Shown: positions 1-7,498, counted from the first letter of the stretch. The stretch: DNA of 15,601 nt from Eggerthella sp. CAG:209 (GCA_000436075.1 FR884615.1:431-16031); one strand, 5' to 3'. The notes: generated by a model from the sequence alone, not told the origin. Numbers and translations: made by a program.

Positions 1-32
1 CCGTTCGCGTCGGTAGATTCCGATTTTATGAC

Positions 33-1460
33 TTAACTAAGTCCCAGCCAGAAGGCGATTTTGGGAGCATATCCCATGATGAAGATGATGATGATCAGCA
101 CGGGGATGCCGTAAGAAACCCATATGCGAGACCAGGCAGGGAACTTGATACCGATACCGGTGTCTGCCTCCTTCAGGAAGTTATCCCAGCCCCAACCGTA
201 TCGACGGGTGCAGAACAACACGAACACGAGTGCGCCCAAAGGCAGCATATTGTTAGACACGATAAAGTCCTCGATGCTCTGGATATCGCCAATGGCGGGA
301 ATGGTTACATCGGAAAGCACGTTGAAGCCCAGCGCGCAGGGCAGACTCAGTACCAGTACCAAAATGCCGTTGATGGCAACAGCGCGGCGTCGGCTAATTT
401 CCCATTTGTCCATGCTGAAGCTGATGAGGTTTTCGAACACCGCAATAACCGTAGAAAGTGCGGCAAAGCTCATGAAGACGAAGAACAGTGCACCCCAAAG
501 GCTGCCAAGAGGCATTTGGGCGAATACCAAGGGCAGCGTTACGAACACCAGTGAAGGACCGGAATCGGGCGTTACGCCGTAAGCGAAGCATGCGGGGAAG
601 ATGATGAGTCCTGCGAGAATGGCCACTACCGTGTTGAGGGCGGTTACCGAAACAGCTTCGCTCATCAGGCGCCGATCTTTATTGATATACGAGCCGAAGA
701 TCTCCATGGCGGCGATACCCAAAGAAAGGGAGAAGAACGCTTGACCCATAGCTGCATAAACCGCTTCGCCGAACGTTGCCATACCGCCTTCGAACATGCG
801 GCTGAAATCAGGGATAAGGTAGAACGCGATACCCTCTGCGCCACCGGGTAGGGTGGTGGTGCGGATGCATAAGATGATCATTACTACAAATAGGATGGCC
901 ATGAGCCATTTGGTGATGCGCTCTACGCCTTTCTGAAGACCTAGGCTGCATACGGCAAAACCTATAGCGATGGCAGCAATCATCCAGCCAATAAGCTCGC
1001 TTGGGTTAGCGAGAAGCGCGTTGAACACGCTGCCCGCCACCTCGGTGCTGGCACCGTCGAAGGTTCCCGTTGCCATCTTGGGGATATAGGCAAGCATCCA
1101 GCCGGCAACGGTGGTGTAGAACATCATCAGCAGCATGCAGCCAATGTATCCCCACCATGAAAACCAGTGAAATCGACGCTTGGGTTCCAAGATATCGAAG
1201 GCTTGCGCGGCGCTCTTTTGACTGGCGCGACCTACGGCAAACTCCATAACCATAACGGGCAGTCCGAGGATTACCAAAAACACCAGGTATAGGAGTACGA
1301 ATGCTCCGCCGCCGTATTCACCGGTGATGTAGGGGAAGCGCCATACGTTACCGATGCCGATGGCGCAACCAGCGGCGATGAGGATGAAGCCAATGCGCGA
1401 TGCGAAGTGCTCACGCGAGCTTGCGGCATTTGCCGCAGTATCAAATGCTTTGTTAGTCAT
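33..1460 (-). CDS. Sodium-dependent symporter, NSS (SNF/LeuT) family
   Basis: A 475-residue integral membrane protein that should couple Na+ entry to uptake of an amino acid or related amine at the cytoplasmic membrane. The family hallmark is at the N-terminus: SRIGF (residues 21-25), then the unwound TM1 region GCAIGIGNVWRFPY (31-44), then a Gly-rich EYGGGAF, matching the Na+/substrate-binding TM1 of LeuT-type transporters. Hydrophobic segments continue to the C-terminus, and the length is normal for bacterial members, many of which have 11 rather than 12 membrane helices. The frame stays open upstream to 1661, but that stretch is not transporter-like. The ATG at 1460 is preceded by AGGA nine bases upstream and begins a family-typical N-terminus (MTNKAF). 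It stands alone: the gene upstream ends at a terminator. The substrate cannot be assigned from sequence; a tryptophan/tyrosine/branched-chain role is only a family-level guess. Confidence 0.93.
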   Translation of the reverse strand: MTNKAFDTAANAASSREHFASRIGFILIAAGCAIGIGNVWRFPYITGEYGGGAFVLLYLVFLVILGLPVMVMEFAVGRASQKSAAQAFDILEPKRRFHWFSWWGYIGCMLLMMFYTTVAGWMLAYIPKMATGTFDGASTEVAGSVFNALLANPSELIGWMIAAIAIGFAVCSLGLQKGVERITKWLMAILFVVMIILCIRTTTLPGGAEGIAFYLIPDFSRMFEGGMATFGEAVYAAMGQAFFSLSLGIAAMEIFGSYINKDRRLMSEAVSVTALNTVVAILAGLIIFPACFAYGVTPDSGPSLVFVTLPLVFAQMPLGSLWGALFFVFMSFAALSTVIAVFENLISFSMDKWEISRRRAVAINGILVLVLSLPCALGFNVLSDVTIPAIGDIQSIEDFIVSNNMLPLGALVFVLFCTRRYGWGWDNFLKEADTGIGIKFPAWSRIWVSYGIPVLIIIIFIMGYAPKIAFWLGLS

Positions 1461-1501
1461 AGGTGATATTCCTGTAATCAGATTAATGCTAAACGACCAA
1501 A

Positions 1502-1510
1502 ATTCTATCA
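1502..1510 (-). promoter_or_regulatory. Candidate extended -10 promoter of the NSS transporter
   Basis: Read on the minus strand the sequence is TGATAGAAT, an extended -10 (TGn plus TAGAAT, five of six to consensus). No good -35 is visible 16-18 bases upstream, as expected for extended -10 promoters. Transcription would start near 1495, giving a leader of about 35 bases before the ATG at 1460. Position and motif are the only evidence. Confidence 0.4.
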
Positions 1511-1720
1511 TGCATAACACGTTCAGGAAGTGAGCGCTCAGTGGGGAGAGTAGGGAAGGCCACGTTGGGGACTTGGAGGGCGAATTGAAGTGCGGGAAGT
1601 TCAAGGCGTGTTGCTTTGATGCTGATATTCCTTTCGTGGCGTGTGATAGGCGTTTTATCAAGCGTGAGTCGAGTCAACCAGGGTGCTGTTTGGTTCTCTG
1701 GTGCCAATCCTGCGTGCAGC

Positions 1721-1747
1721 AAAAAGCCCCTGGATTGCTCCAGGGGC
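1721..1747 (-). terminator. Intrinsic terminator of the RmlD-like gene
   Basis: A perfect 8-bp stem (GCCCCTGG at 1726-1733 with CCAGGGGC at 1740-1747) closes a 6-base loop. On the minus strand it is followed directly by five U's (A's at 1721-1725). It lies 35 bases beyond the stop codon of the minus-strand gene at 1782, so it ends that transcription unit and separates it from the NSS transporter. Confidence 0.85.
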
Positions 1748-1781
1748 CCTAAGCCGTGAAAAACTGCCTTTAAGTTTTGCG

Positions 1782-2627
1782 CTATTTTGCCATGCCAACT
1801 TCCTTGAAGTAGGACTCAACGTCGTCTTGCCAGGTGGGAAGCTCGGCACCAAACATTTCCAGCATCAGGCTTTCGAGTTCAACCTGCTCTGCGGTAACCA
1901 GGTCGGATTCGGGCACCAAGATGGTGTTGGCATCGTAGCCACAAGTATTGAGAACATGAGAGAGGAACTCGTAGCGGCTTGCCATCCCGCGGCTGGTAAC
2001 GTGAAGTACGCCAGTTGCCTTGCGGTTGATGGCTTTGATCAGGAAGTCAACATAGGTGGAAATCGAAGTTGGCGAAGCAAGCTGGTCGGTGCGTGCGACA
2101 AGGGTTTTGCCGGCAGCTGCAGCGTCAAGTGCGTCCTTAACTTGTCCGCCGTCGATGCTGTATACCCAGGAAGAGCGAATGATAAGGTGATTGGGCGTGG
2201 TGTCGCGCACCATTACTTCGCCTGCACGCTTTGATTTTCCGTAGGGCGTTTCGGGGTGGGGCGTGTCGAATTCGTTGGCAGGTTCCGTCATGCGTACGGG
2301 GAACACGTCGTCTGTTGAGATCTGCACCATAAGTGCGCCAACATTGTTTGCGGCAAGTGCAACGTTGCGAGCGCCAAGGGCGTTGACTTCGTAAGCATGG
2401 ATGCGGTTGGACAGGCCGGTAACTGCGCGGGAGATGCCGGCGCAGTTGATAACCACATCGGGACGCAGATCTTGCGCGAAGGCTTCGATGCGCTCGGGGT
2501 CGGTAACCATCAGTTCCTTGTCGGTGCCAACAACGGTGCAATTGTATGTAGCCTTTAAGCGCTTGACGATTTCGCGACCCAGAAAGCCTTTGCAGCCAGT
2601 GACCCAAATGGTTTCTTTGTAATCCAT
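1782..2627 (-). CDS. RmlD-like short-chain dehydrogenase/reductase (sugar-nucleotide reductase family)
   Basis: A 281-residue soluble NAD(P)-dependent oxidoreductase of the extended SDR type, closest by motif to the RmlD (dTDP-4-dehydrorhamnose reductase) substrate-binding family. Visible motifs are the Rossmann TGCKGFLG (10-17), VVINCAG (58-64), VNALGARN (81-88), the ISTDDVF strand (103-109) where RmlD has ISTDYVF, the catalytic YGKSK with Tyr129 and Lys133, and RSSWVYS (151-157). Length is normal for RmlD. The start is ATG at 2627 with AGGAA about six bases upstream. Neighbouring rmlA, rmlB or rmlC genes are absent, so a dTDP-rhamnose role is not supported by context; it may reduce another NDP-sugar or small carbonyl. 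It lies 110 bases behind the TRAP permease and could be read from it or from its own weak promoter. Confidence 0.82.
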   Translation of the reverse strand: MDYKETIWVTGCKGFLGREIVKRLKATYNCTVVGTDKELMVTDPERIEAFAQDLRPDVVINCAGISRAVTGLSNRIHAYEVNALGARNVALAANNVGALMVQISTDDVFPVRMTEPANEFDTPHPETPYGKSKRAGEVMVRDTTPNHLIIRSSWVYSIDGGQVKDALDAAAAGKTLVARTDQLASPTSISTYVDFLIKAINRKATGVLHVTSRGMASRYEFLSHVLNTCGYDANTILVPESDLVTAEQVELESLMLEMFGAELPTWQDDVESYFKEVGMAK

Positions 2628-2666
2628 ATCGTTCCTATCGTAGAAGTGCGGTGTGAGTAGAACGGT

Positions 2667-2688
2667 AGCTGGCGCATGTGCGCCAGCT
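2667..2688. repeat. Perfect inverted repeat between TRAP permease and RmlD-like gene
   Basis: AGCTGGCGCA (2667-2676) and TGCGCCAGCT (2679-2688) are exact reverse complements separated by two bases. On the minus strand the element is followed by ACCGTTCT rather than a U run, so it is not a clear terminator in that direction. It could be an operator, an mRNA-stabilising hairpin at the end of the permease message, or a weak terminator. A possible -10 (TAAAAT on the minus strand, 2694-2699) would put it at the very start of a transcript of the downstream gene. Confidence 0.6.
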
Positions 2689-2737
2689 CTGTGATTTTAA
2701 CGCCAAATCGTCGGTCGATGTGGCGAAACGGTAAAGC

Positions 2738-4831
2738 TTAGGCGGTTGCTTTCGTCCCTTTGTCCTTCTTGCCGTGAACAAGCTTCTGGTAAGCGAATAC
2801 GCCGAACACGAACAGGAAGCCGATAGCGTTGACGCCAAGGGAGGCTATGCCGTCTGCTTCGGACATGGGAATCATGATGGCAACGCCGGCAACAATGGCA
2901 AACACGCGCAGTATGGGGTTGATCTTACCGAACAGGTAACCCTGCAAACCAGAAGCAACGCCGAACAGGCCGAACAAAGCCATTGCCGTGTTGAGAACGA
3001 CCATGTACGGCTCGACGGGCACTTGCATGATAAGCGCGGGGCAGAACGCGAATACGAACGGAACGATATACGCCGCAATACCCAAGCGTGACGCGGTTAC
3101 AGCAGTCTTCATCGGCTTAGACTTTGCAATAGCACTGCCTGCGTAGGCCGCCAGGGCAACAGGGGGCGTGATATCTGCCAGGATGCCGAAGTAGAACACA
3201 AAGAAGTGAGCGCATACCAGCGGCACACCAAGCTGAATCAGGATCGGAGCGCAGGTGGCAGCCATGATGCAGTAGTTCGCAGTGGTGGGAACGCCCATGC
3301 CCAGAACAATGCAGCAGAGCATGGTAAGAATCAGGCCGATGATAAGGAAGTCGCCAGCGGCAAGAACGATAGCGTTGATGAGCATGGAGGCCAGGCCGGT
3401 AACGGTGATGCAACCAGCGATCATGCCGGCCAGCGCGCATGCTACGGCAACGGCAATGGAGTTGCGGGCACCTGCAGCGAAGGCATCGGCGGCGGTCCAC
3501 AGGGCGGTTTTGCAGGTTTCAAGCAAAACGCTTCCGAACGTGTCTTCTTCGGTGCGCTCTTCCCAGTTGGTGAGCAAGAAGTGGATGAAACCGATAACAA
3601 ACGCCACGAAGATAGAGATGGCGGCAGATACTGCCATGGTATAGATACCAGCAGATACGATCCAAACCAGAACAACGAGTGGAATGATGAGGTAGCAGTT
3701 CTTCAGCAGGTAGATCCAGGTGGGAAGTTCGTTGAAGGGGATGCCCTTCAGGCCGCGGGCCTTTGCTTCCAGATGCACGGTGCAGAAGATGCCGCCAAAG
3801 TACAGAAGGGCGGGGATGATGGCGATCGCAGCAACTTGAATGTAGGGGATGCCCATGTATTCAGCCATAAGAAACGCAGCAGCACCCATGATGGGAGGCA
3901 TGATCTGGCCACCCGTAGAGGATGCAGCTTCAACAGCGCCTGCGAATTCGGGACGATAGCCGGTCTTCTTCATCATTGGGATGGTTACCGAGCCAGTGGT
4001 AACGGTATTGCCAACCGAAGAACCAGAAACCATGCCGCACAGCGCAGAGGAGATTACGGCAACCTTTGCCGGGCCACCGGACGACCAACCAGCCAGGCGG
4101 TTTGCGAAGCTGATGAAGAAGTTCGCGATACCGGTACGTTCGAGGAAGGCGCCGAAAATGATAAACAGCACGATGTAGGTGTAGCACACGTTGGTAGGGG
4201 TGCCGATAACGCCGCTAGTGGTGTAGAACAGCTTCTGCACGATGTTGCTCAATGCGCGGTATGCGTCTGCGCCATGGCTAAACTGCCAGTAGAAGGCGTA
4301 GATTAGCAGGCAGCCAACTACCACGATAATCGGAATGCCAACGCAACGGCGGCAAAGCTCGATAAGCACAGCAATGCCGCAGATGCCCAGAACCACTTCG
4401 AGGGTGCCGATACGGGTGCCCATCATCATGATGTCGACAGCATTAACCGAGAAGTACACGAACGACCCAGCACCTACCACCATGAGAACGATGTCGTACC
4501 ACGGGATATGATTGGGGGAGTGGCCCGTTTTCTTAACGGGATACATCAGATACCCGATGACGATGACGAATGCCAAGAAGCGGGCCAAGCGAGTTTCAGC
4601 CTGCTCGACGCTGAACAACGTCATAAGCAGGCAGTAAACCGAAAACAGAACCATTACCGAAGTTATGACGGCTTTCGGAACGCCCTGCCAGATGCGCGTG
4701 TTCGACTCGCGGTCGTATTTGCGCATGACCTCGTCGACGTTAACGTCTTCGTTGGAAGGTACGACGGTTTCGTCTTTTTTGACGTCGCTTTTCTTTCTGA
4801 TGTTCATCTTTTCTGTTCCAAATATGCTCAT
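2738..4831 (-). CDS. TRAP transporter permease, fused DctQM (4TM/12TM)
   Basis: A 697-residue membrane protein forming the translocation unit of a tripartite ATP-independent periplasmic (TRAP) transporter, which uses an ion gradient to import a substrate delivered by a solute receptor. After a hydrophilic N-terminus (about 1-50) comes a DctQ-like small-subunit region, then the large DctM region. The strongest signature is the central block with GSSVGNTVTTGS, TGYRPEFAGAVEAASSTGG and MPPIMGAAAFLMAEYMGIPY (about residues 270-335), typical of fused TRAP permeases that work with TAXI receptors. ATG at 4831 is chosen over the upstream in-frame ATG at 4933 because AAGGAG lies four bases before it. 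An internal ATG at 4807 is possible but has a poorer site. The TAXI receptor gene lies directly upstream on the same strand. The substrate is unknown. Confidence 0.93.
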   Translation of the reverse strand: MSIFGTEKMNIRKKSDVKKDETVVPSNEDVNVDEVMRKYDRESNTRIWQGVPKAVITSVMVLFSVYCLLMTLFSVEQAETRLARFLAFVIVIGYLMYPVKKTGHSPNHIPWYDIVLMVVGAGSFVYFSVNAVDIMMMGTRIGTLEVVLGICGIAVLIELCRRCVGIPIIVVVGCLLIYAFYWQFSHGADAYRALSNIVQKLFYTTSGVIGTPTNVCYTYIVLFIIFGAFLERTGIANFFISFANRLAGWSSGGPAKVAVISSALCGMVSGSSVGNTVTTGSVTIPMMKKTGYRPEFAGAVEAASSTGGQIMPPIMGAAAFLMAEYMGIPYIQVAAIAIIPALLYFGGIFCTVHLEAKARGLKGIPFNELPTWIYLLKNCYLIIPLVVLVWIVSAGIYTMAVSAAISIFVAFVIGFIHFLLTNWEERTEEDTFGSVLLETCKTALWTAADAFAAGARNSIAVAVACALAGMIAGCITVTGLASMLINAIVLAAGDFLIIGLILTMLCCIVLGMGVPTTANYCIMAATCAPILIQLGVPLVCAHFFVFYFGILADITPPVALAAYAGSAIAKSKPMKTAVTASRLGIAAYIVPFVFAFCPALIMQVPVEPYMVVLNTAMALFGLFGVASGLQGYLFGKINPILRVFAIVAGVAIMIPMSEADGIASLGVNAIGFLFVFGVFAYQKLVHGKKDKGTKATA

Positions 4832-4870
4832 AGCTCTCCTTAAGGGGGACGATTTGCACATGCTTTGGGT

Positions 4871-4915
4871 GCAAGGTGCGTTTTCGCAACGGTATGCGGC
4901 AAAAACGCACCTTGC
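4871..4915 (-). repeat. Hairpin in the TAXI-TRAP intergenic region (proximal to permease)
   Basis: The 14-base arms GCAAGGTGCGTTTT (4871-4884) and AAAACGCACCTTGC (4902-4915) are exact reverse complements, with a further CGC/GCG pairing possible inside the loop. It lies 30 bases upstream of the permease ribosome binding site. No U run follows on the minus strand, so it resembles an mRNA-stabilising or processing element more than a simple terminator. Confidence 0.75.
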
Positions 4916-4938
4916 GCACAAAGCTCTGAGCACTAAAG

Positions 4939-4969
4939 CAGGGTCGCAACGATATTCGCTGCGACCCTG
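4939..4969 (-). repeat. Hairpin downstream of the TAXI receptor gene
   Basis: CAGGGTCGCA (4939-4948) and TGCGACCCTG (4960-4969) form a perfect 10-bp stem with an 11-base loop, 47 bases beyond the receptor stop codon. On the minus strand only CTTTA follows, so full termination is unlikely. A 3' barrier that protects the receptor message, or a partial terminator that lowers permease expression, fits its position. Confidence 0.72.
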
Positions 4970-5016
4970 ATTGTGTTGCTCTGCCGTTAAAGCGTACGGC
5001 TTGCCATGCTAGGCAA

Positions 5017-6009
5017 TTAAGCGGTAGGAACCTCTACGTTCTGTTCCTTGTAGTACTTGGCAGCACCTGCGTGATAGGGAACGGAGGTGATGGAGGTAGC
5101 GGTTTCAAGGTCGAGTTCCTTGTACTTGGCGTGTGCATCAGCGTTGTTCTGAGCACCGTCGAACAGGGACTTGGTGAAGTTGTAGACGTCGTCTTCGCTT
5201 ACGGAGTTGTTGGCAAGAACAACAGAGAGAACGGAAACGGTGGTGGTGTCAGCGTCCATGCCGCTGTAGGTGCCAGCGGGAATGGTTGCAGCTGCATAGT
5301 AAGGAGAGGTCTCCTGGAGCTTAGCGATGTGCTTAGCGTCCATGGATACCAGGTATGCCTGCTTGGAGGTGGAAAGGTCGGTGATAGCGGTGGTGGGAGC
5401 GCCAGCAACGATGAATGCTGCGTCAACCTTGCCGTTCTTCAGGGAGTCAGCGGAGTCAGCGAAGTTCTGGTATACAGCGGAGATGTCCTTTTCGACATCG
5501 ATGCCATAAGCACCAAGGATGTCTACTGCGTTGAAGTAAACGCCGGAGTTGGCAGCGCCAACGGAAACGGTCTTGCCCTTCAGGTCGGCAACGGACTTGA
5601 TGTCAGCGTTGCAGGTAACGATCTGAACCTGCTCGGGGTACAGAGCTGCAACAACGGAGAAGTCCTTGTATGCTGCACCGTCGAAGAGGTTGGTACCGTT
5701 GTAGGCATAGGTTGCAACGTCGGTCTGGCAGAATGCGAGCTCTGCTTCGTTGCTTTCAAGGGACTGGATGTTTGCCTTGGAGCCTTCGCTGGAAAGAGCG
5801 TTTACGGTGACGCCGGCGTTGTTGGTTGCGTACTGGGCAAGAACACTACCGTAAGCGTAATACGTGCCAGATTCGCCGCCAGTTACGAAGCGCAGTTCTT
5901 TGCTGCTCTTGCTGTCGCTCGATGAGCTGTTGCTTCCGCAGCCAACCAGTGCGAGTGCCATGCACGCGGCGCAAGCTGCGACGACAATAGCCAGAAGCTT
6001 TTTCTTCAT
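5017..6009 (-). CDS. TAXI family TRAP transporter solute receptor (lipoprotein)
   Basis: A 330-residue extracytoplasmic substrate-binding protein. The N-terminus is a lipoprotein signal: MKKK, a hydrophobic stretch (5-20) and the lipobox LVGC with Cys24 as the lipidation site, followed by a Ser/Asn-rich linker. The mature domain opens with FVTGGESGTYYAYGSVLA (41-58), the typical start of the TAXI subfamily. A second lobe carries VADLKGKTVSVGAANSGV. Length is normal. It is the receptor for the fused DctQM permease encoded 185 bases downstream. The ATG at 6009 is fixed by the signal peptide; AAGGA lies unusually close to it (one base), preceded by a purine-rich GAGAG stretch. The frame is open further upstream but that part contains the leader hairpin and is not protein-like. 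TAXI receptors often bind dicarboxylates or amino acids; nothing here identifies the ligand. Confidence 0.94.
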   Translation of the reverse strand: MKKKLLAIVVAACAACMALALVGCGSNSSSSDSKSSKELRFVTGGESGTYYAYGSVLAQYATNNAGVTVNALSSEGSKANIQSLESNEAELAFCQTDVATYAYNGTNLFDGAAYKDFSVVAALYPEQVQIVTCNADIKSVADLKGKTVSVGAANSGVYFNAVDILGAYGIDVEKDISAVYQNFADSADSLKNGKVDAAFIVAGAPTTAITDLSTSKQAYLVSMDAKHIAKLQETSPYYAAATIPAGTYSGMDADTTTVSVLSVVLANNSVSEDDVYNFTKSLFDGAQNNADAHAKYKELDLETATSITSVPYHAGAAKYYKEQNVEVPTA

Positions 6010-6049
6010 GTCCTTCTCTCTTTCTTTTGCGTTTACTGAAAGTGAAAGT

Positions 6050-6122
6050 CGAACGCCTCGGCGTTGGGATTGCGCGATCGCATATAAGAGTGCGTCTGCA
6101 AACCCAACGCCGAGAGCGTTCG
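6050..6122 (-). repeat. Long hairpin in the 5' leader of the TAXI gene
   Basis: The arm at 6050-6068 pairs with 6103-6122 over 19 base pairs with a single bulged base, enclosing a 34-base loop. The core pairs are CTCGGCGTTGGG with its complement, and CGAACGC with its complement. It sits 41 bases upstream of the receptor start codon, inside the expected leader. No T run follows directly on the minus strand (ACTTTCACTTT), so it is better seen as a stabilising 5' structure or regulated leader than a plain terminator. Confidence 0.75.
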
Positions 6123-6183
6123 GCATTTCGTTGTTTGACAATTTTACGTGAACTAACCGTTTATTTTTTGTAAAAGCATGATT

Positions 6184-6205
6184 AATTTTGTTATGCAACA
6201 AAATT
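6184..6205. promoter_or_regulatory. Candidate LysR-type operator dyad
   Basis: AATTTTGTT (6184-6192) and AACAAAATT (6197-6205) are exact reverse complements around ATGC. The dyad lies in the region between the LysR gene and the divergently transcribed TAXI operon, where LysR-type regulators normally bind. It is AT-rich, as such operators often are. It does not fit the T-N11-A consensus exactly because its centre is even. It may overlap the minus-strand promoter. Confidence 0.5.
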
Positions 6206-6378
6206 CGTTGGATAGCGGTATTCTGTTAACGATGAACGGCATGTAGCGTTTTGCATGTTGCGGTTCGCTTGGCGGGTTGGTTCGACAATCGTTCTTGTTA
6301 TGTTGGGTTTGGCCCTCGGGGCAGTCCATCATCCGACACCATTAAGCGAAAAGGCGCGCGTTTATTTGTGCGCCTACC

Positions 6379-6384
6379 TATACT
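6379..6384 (+). promoter_or_regulatory. Candidate -10 box of the LysR gene
   Basis: TATACT matches the -10 consensus at five of six positions and lies 35 bases before the start codon. The region 17 bases upstream is GC-rich (GCGCGT) with no recognisable -35, so the promoter may depend on an activator. A short imperfect dyad, AGGCGC (6352-6357) with GCGCCT (6371-6376), spans the spacer. Confidence 0.45.
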
Positions 6385-6419
6385 AATAGCTCCGTAAAAG
6401 GTAGTGAGGAAAGGCAGTT

Positions 6420-7337
6420 ATGGCGCTCGAAGGCTGGGACTGGTTTATAAAGCTTGCGGAAAATGAGAATTTCACGAAGGCTGCCGATGAGCTTCAAATC
6501 TCACAGCAGACGTTAAGCGCTCGTCTCGTTTCGCTCGAGCGCAACCTGGGTGCCAAGCTGGTGGTACGCGGTACTCCTATTTCCCTCACTTCGGCAGGCA
6601 AGGTGTTCTTGCTGTATGCGCGTGAGCAGCGTCAGGCTCAGCAGGATATGATTCGCCAGATCGGTGAAGTGGCCGGTGGCGGTGCGGGTGTGTTGAAGGT
6701 GGGTATTTCCCACACACGCGGAAGCTATCTTATGCCCAAGGTGATTCATCGTCTTTCCGAAGAGCTGCCCGCGGTTACCGTGAAGCTCATCGAAGATACC
6801 AATCGTAACCTTCTGCGCAGCGCCGAGCGCGGTGAGGTGGATGTTGCCATTGCTCGTTTCGAGGGCACATGCCCTGGCGTGGAGGTTGAACCTATATATA
6901 AGGAAGAAATCGTCTTGGCGGTTCGAGCCGATGTGCTTTCGAAGGCTATGGGCACTAGCCCTGAATCGGCTATCGATATTTTGAAGGGTGAGGGCATTGG
7001 CGCACTGAAGAAGTGCCCCTTCATTCTTGGATCGGTTGATGATATTTCAGGACGTGTTGCCTATTCTGAGCTCCGCAATGCCGGCATCAAGCCTCACGTT
7101 GTGGCTACCAGTGGCAATATGCCCACCTTGCTTTCCCTGTGCTCTGAAGGGTTGGGAGCGGTATTCTGCCCAACTGATATGCTTGATTATTCTCCTATGG
7201 CGAGCCCCGATTTGCTACGCATCCCCCTTTCTTCCCAGTCGAGCTACACCATCGAGCTGGGCATTCCCTCGCGTTCCGAACGTTGGCAGGTGGTCGATTC
7301 CTTCCGTCGTATTCTGCTGGAGGTTACGGCAGGATAA
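6420..7337 (+). CDS. LysR family transcriptional regulator
   Basis: A 305-residue DNA-binding regulator of normal LysR length. The N-terminal winged helix-turn-helix is clear: WDWFIKLAENENFTKAADEL, then ISQQTLSARLVSLERNLGAKLVVR, with LTSAGKVFL in the wing (residues 7-65). The remaining 220 residues form the two-lobed effector-binding domain that senses a small molecule. The ATG is preceded by GAGGAAAGG at a normal distance. It is transcribed away from the TAXI-TRAP operon, the standard layout in which a LysR protein controls its divergent neighbour and itself, so I infer that it responds to the transported compound or its product. The effector is not identifiable from sequence. I see no clear terminator directly after the stop; the nearest candidate is the hairpin at 7499-7528. 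Confidence 0.95.
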   Translation: MALEGWDWFIKLAENENFTKAADELQISQQTLSARLVSLERNLGAKLVVRGTPISLTSAGKVFLLYAREQRQAQQDMIRQIGEVAGGGAGVLKVGISHTRGSYLMPKVIHRLSEELPAVTVKLIEDTNRNLLRSAERGEVDVAIARFEGTCPGVEVEPIYKEEIVLAVRADVLSKAMGTSPESAIDILKGEGIGALKKCPFILGSVDDISGRVAYSELRNAGIKPHVVATSGNMPTLLSLCSEGLGAVFCPTDMLDYSPMASPDLLRIPLSSQSSYTIELGIPSRSERWQVVDSFRRILLEVTAG

Positions 7338-7498
7338 TAATTTCCTTTCCGTCAAGCAAATTGGCAGCTGGGTTGCTCTCTTAAAGACGGTTTAGTGCTT
7401 GAGTTGAAAGCCAAAGAGGTTAGTCGCATATCGGTTTTTTGAATAGCCGTGCGCCATCGGTGGCCAGCGTAGCGGGATCTTGCTGTCTGCATTTCATT

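Larger units (their letters stand above)
1461..1781. other. Intergenic region upstream of the NSS transporter
   Basis: This 321-base gap separates the NSS transporter start from the stop of the RmlD-like gene, both on the minus strand. It holds the intrinsic terminator of the upstream gene (1721-1747) and a candidate extended -10 promoter for the transporter (1502-1510). The rest, about 1511-1720, shows no convincing gene. The open frames that cross it are out-of-frame or N-terminal extensions without recognisable protein features. Confidence 0.7.
6010..6419. other. Divergent regulatory region between TAXI operon and LysR gene
   Basis: This 410-base region has no gene. It contains a long leader hairpin on the TAXI side (6050-6122), a perfect dyad (6184-6205) and a good -10 for the LysR gene (6379-6384). 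It is AT-rich around 6130-6210, where minus-strand promoter elements are likely. One option is an extended -10 TGCTTTTAC at 6170-6178, 17 bases after TTGCAT inside the dyad; another is TAAAAT near 6141-6146. I cannot choose between them. A TTGACA hexamer on the plus strand (6135-6140) has no good partner at the usual distance. Confidence 0.65.

Noticed and set aside
1464..1632. GGAATATCA occurring twice on the minus strand upstream of the NSS gene (once as its ribosome binding site)
   Set aside because: The match is only nine bases and the flanks differ. A duplicated leader is not supported; chance is the simpler explanation.
1461..1661. In-frame N-terminal extension of the NSS transporter
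   Set aside because: The extra 67 residues are not transporter-like and run across the candidate promoter. The internal ATG at 1460 has a ribosome binding site and a typical N-terminus.
3206..4306. 366-codon open frame on the plus strand
   Set aside because: It lies entirely antisense to the TRAP permease, and its translation is low-complexity, rich in Asp, Gly, His and Asn, with no membrane or domain features. It is a shadow of the permease codon pattern.
5071..5925. 284-codon open frame on the plus strand
   Set aside because: It is antisense to the TAXI receptor, with a Gly/Val-rich translation typical of a reverse-strand shadow.
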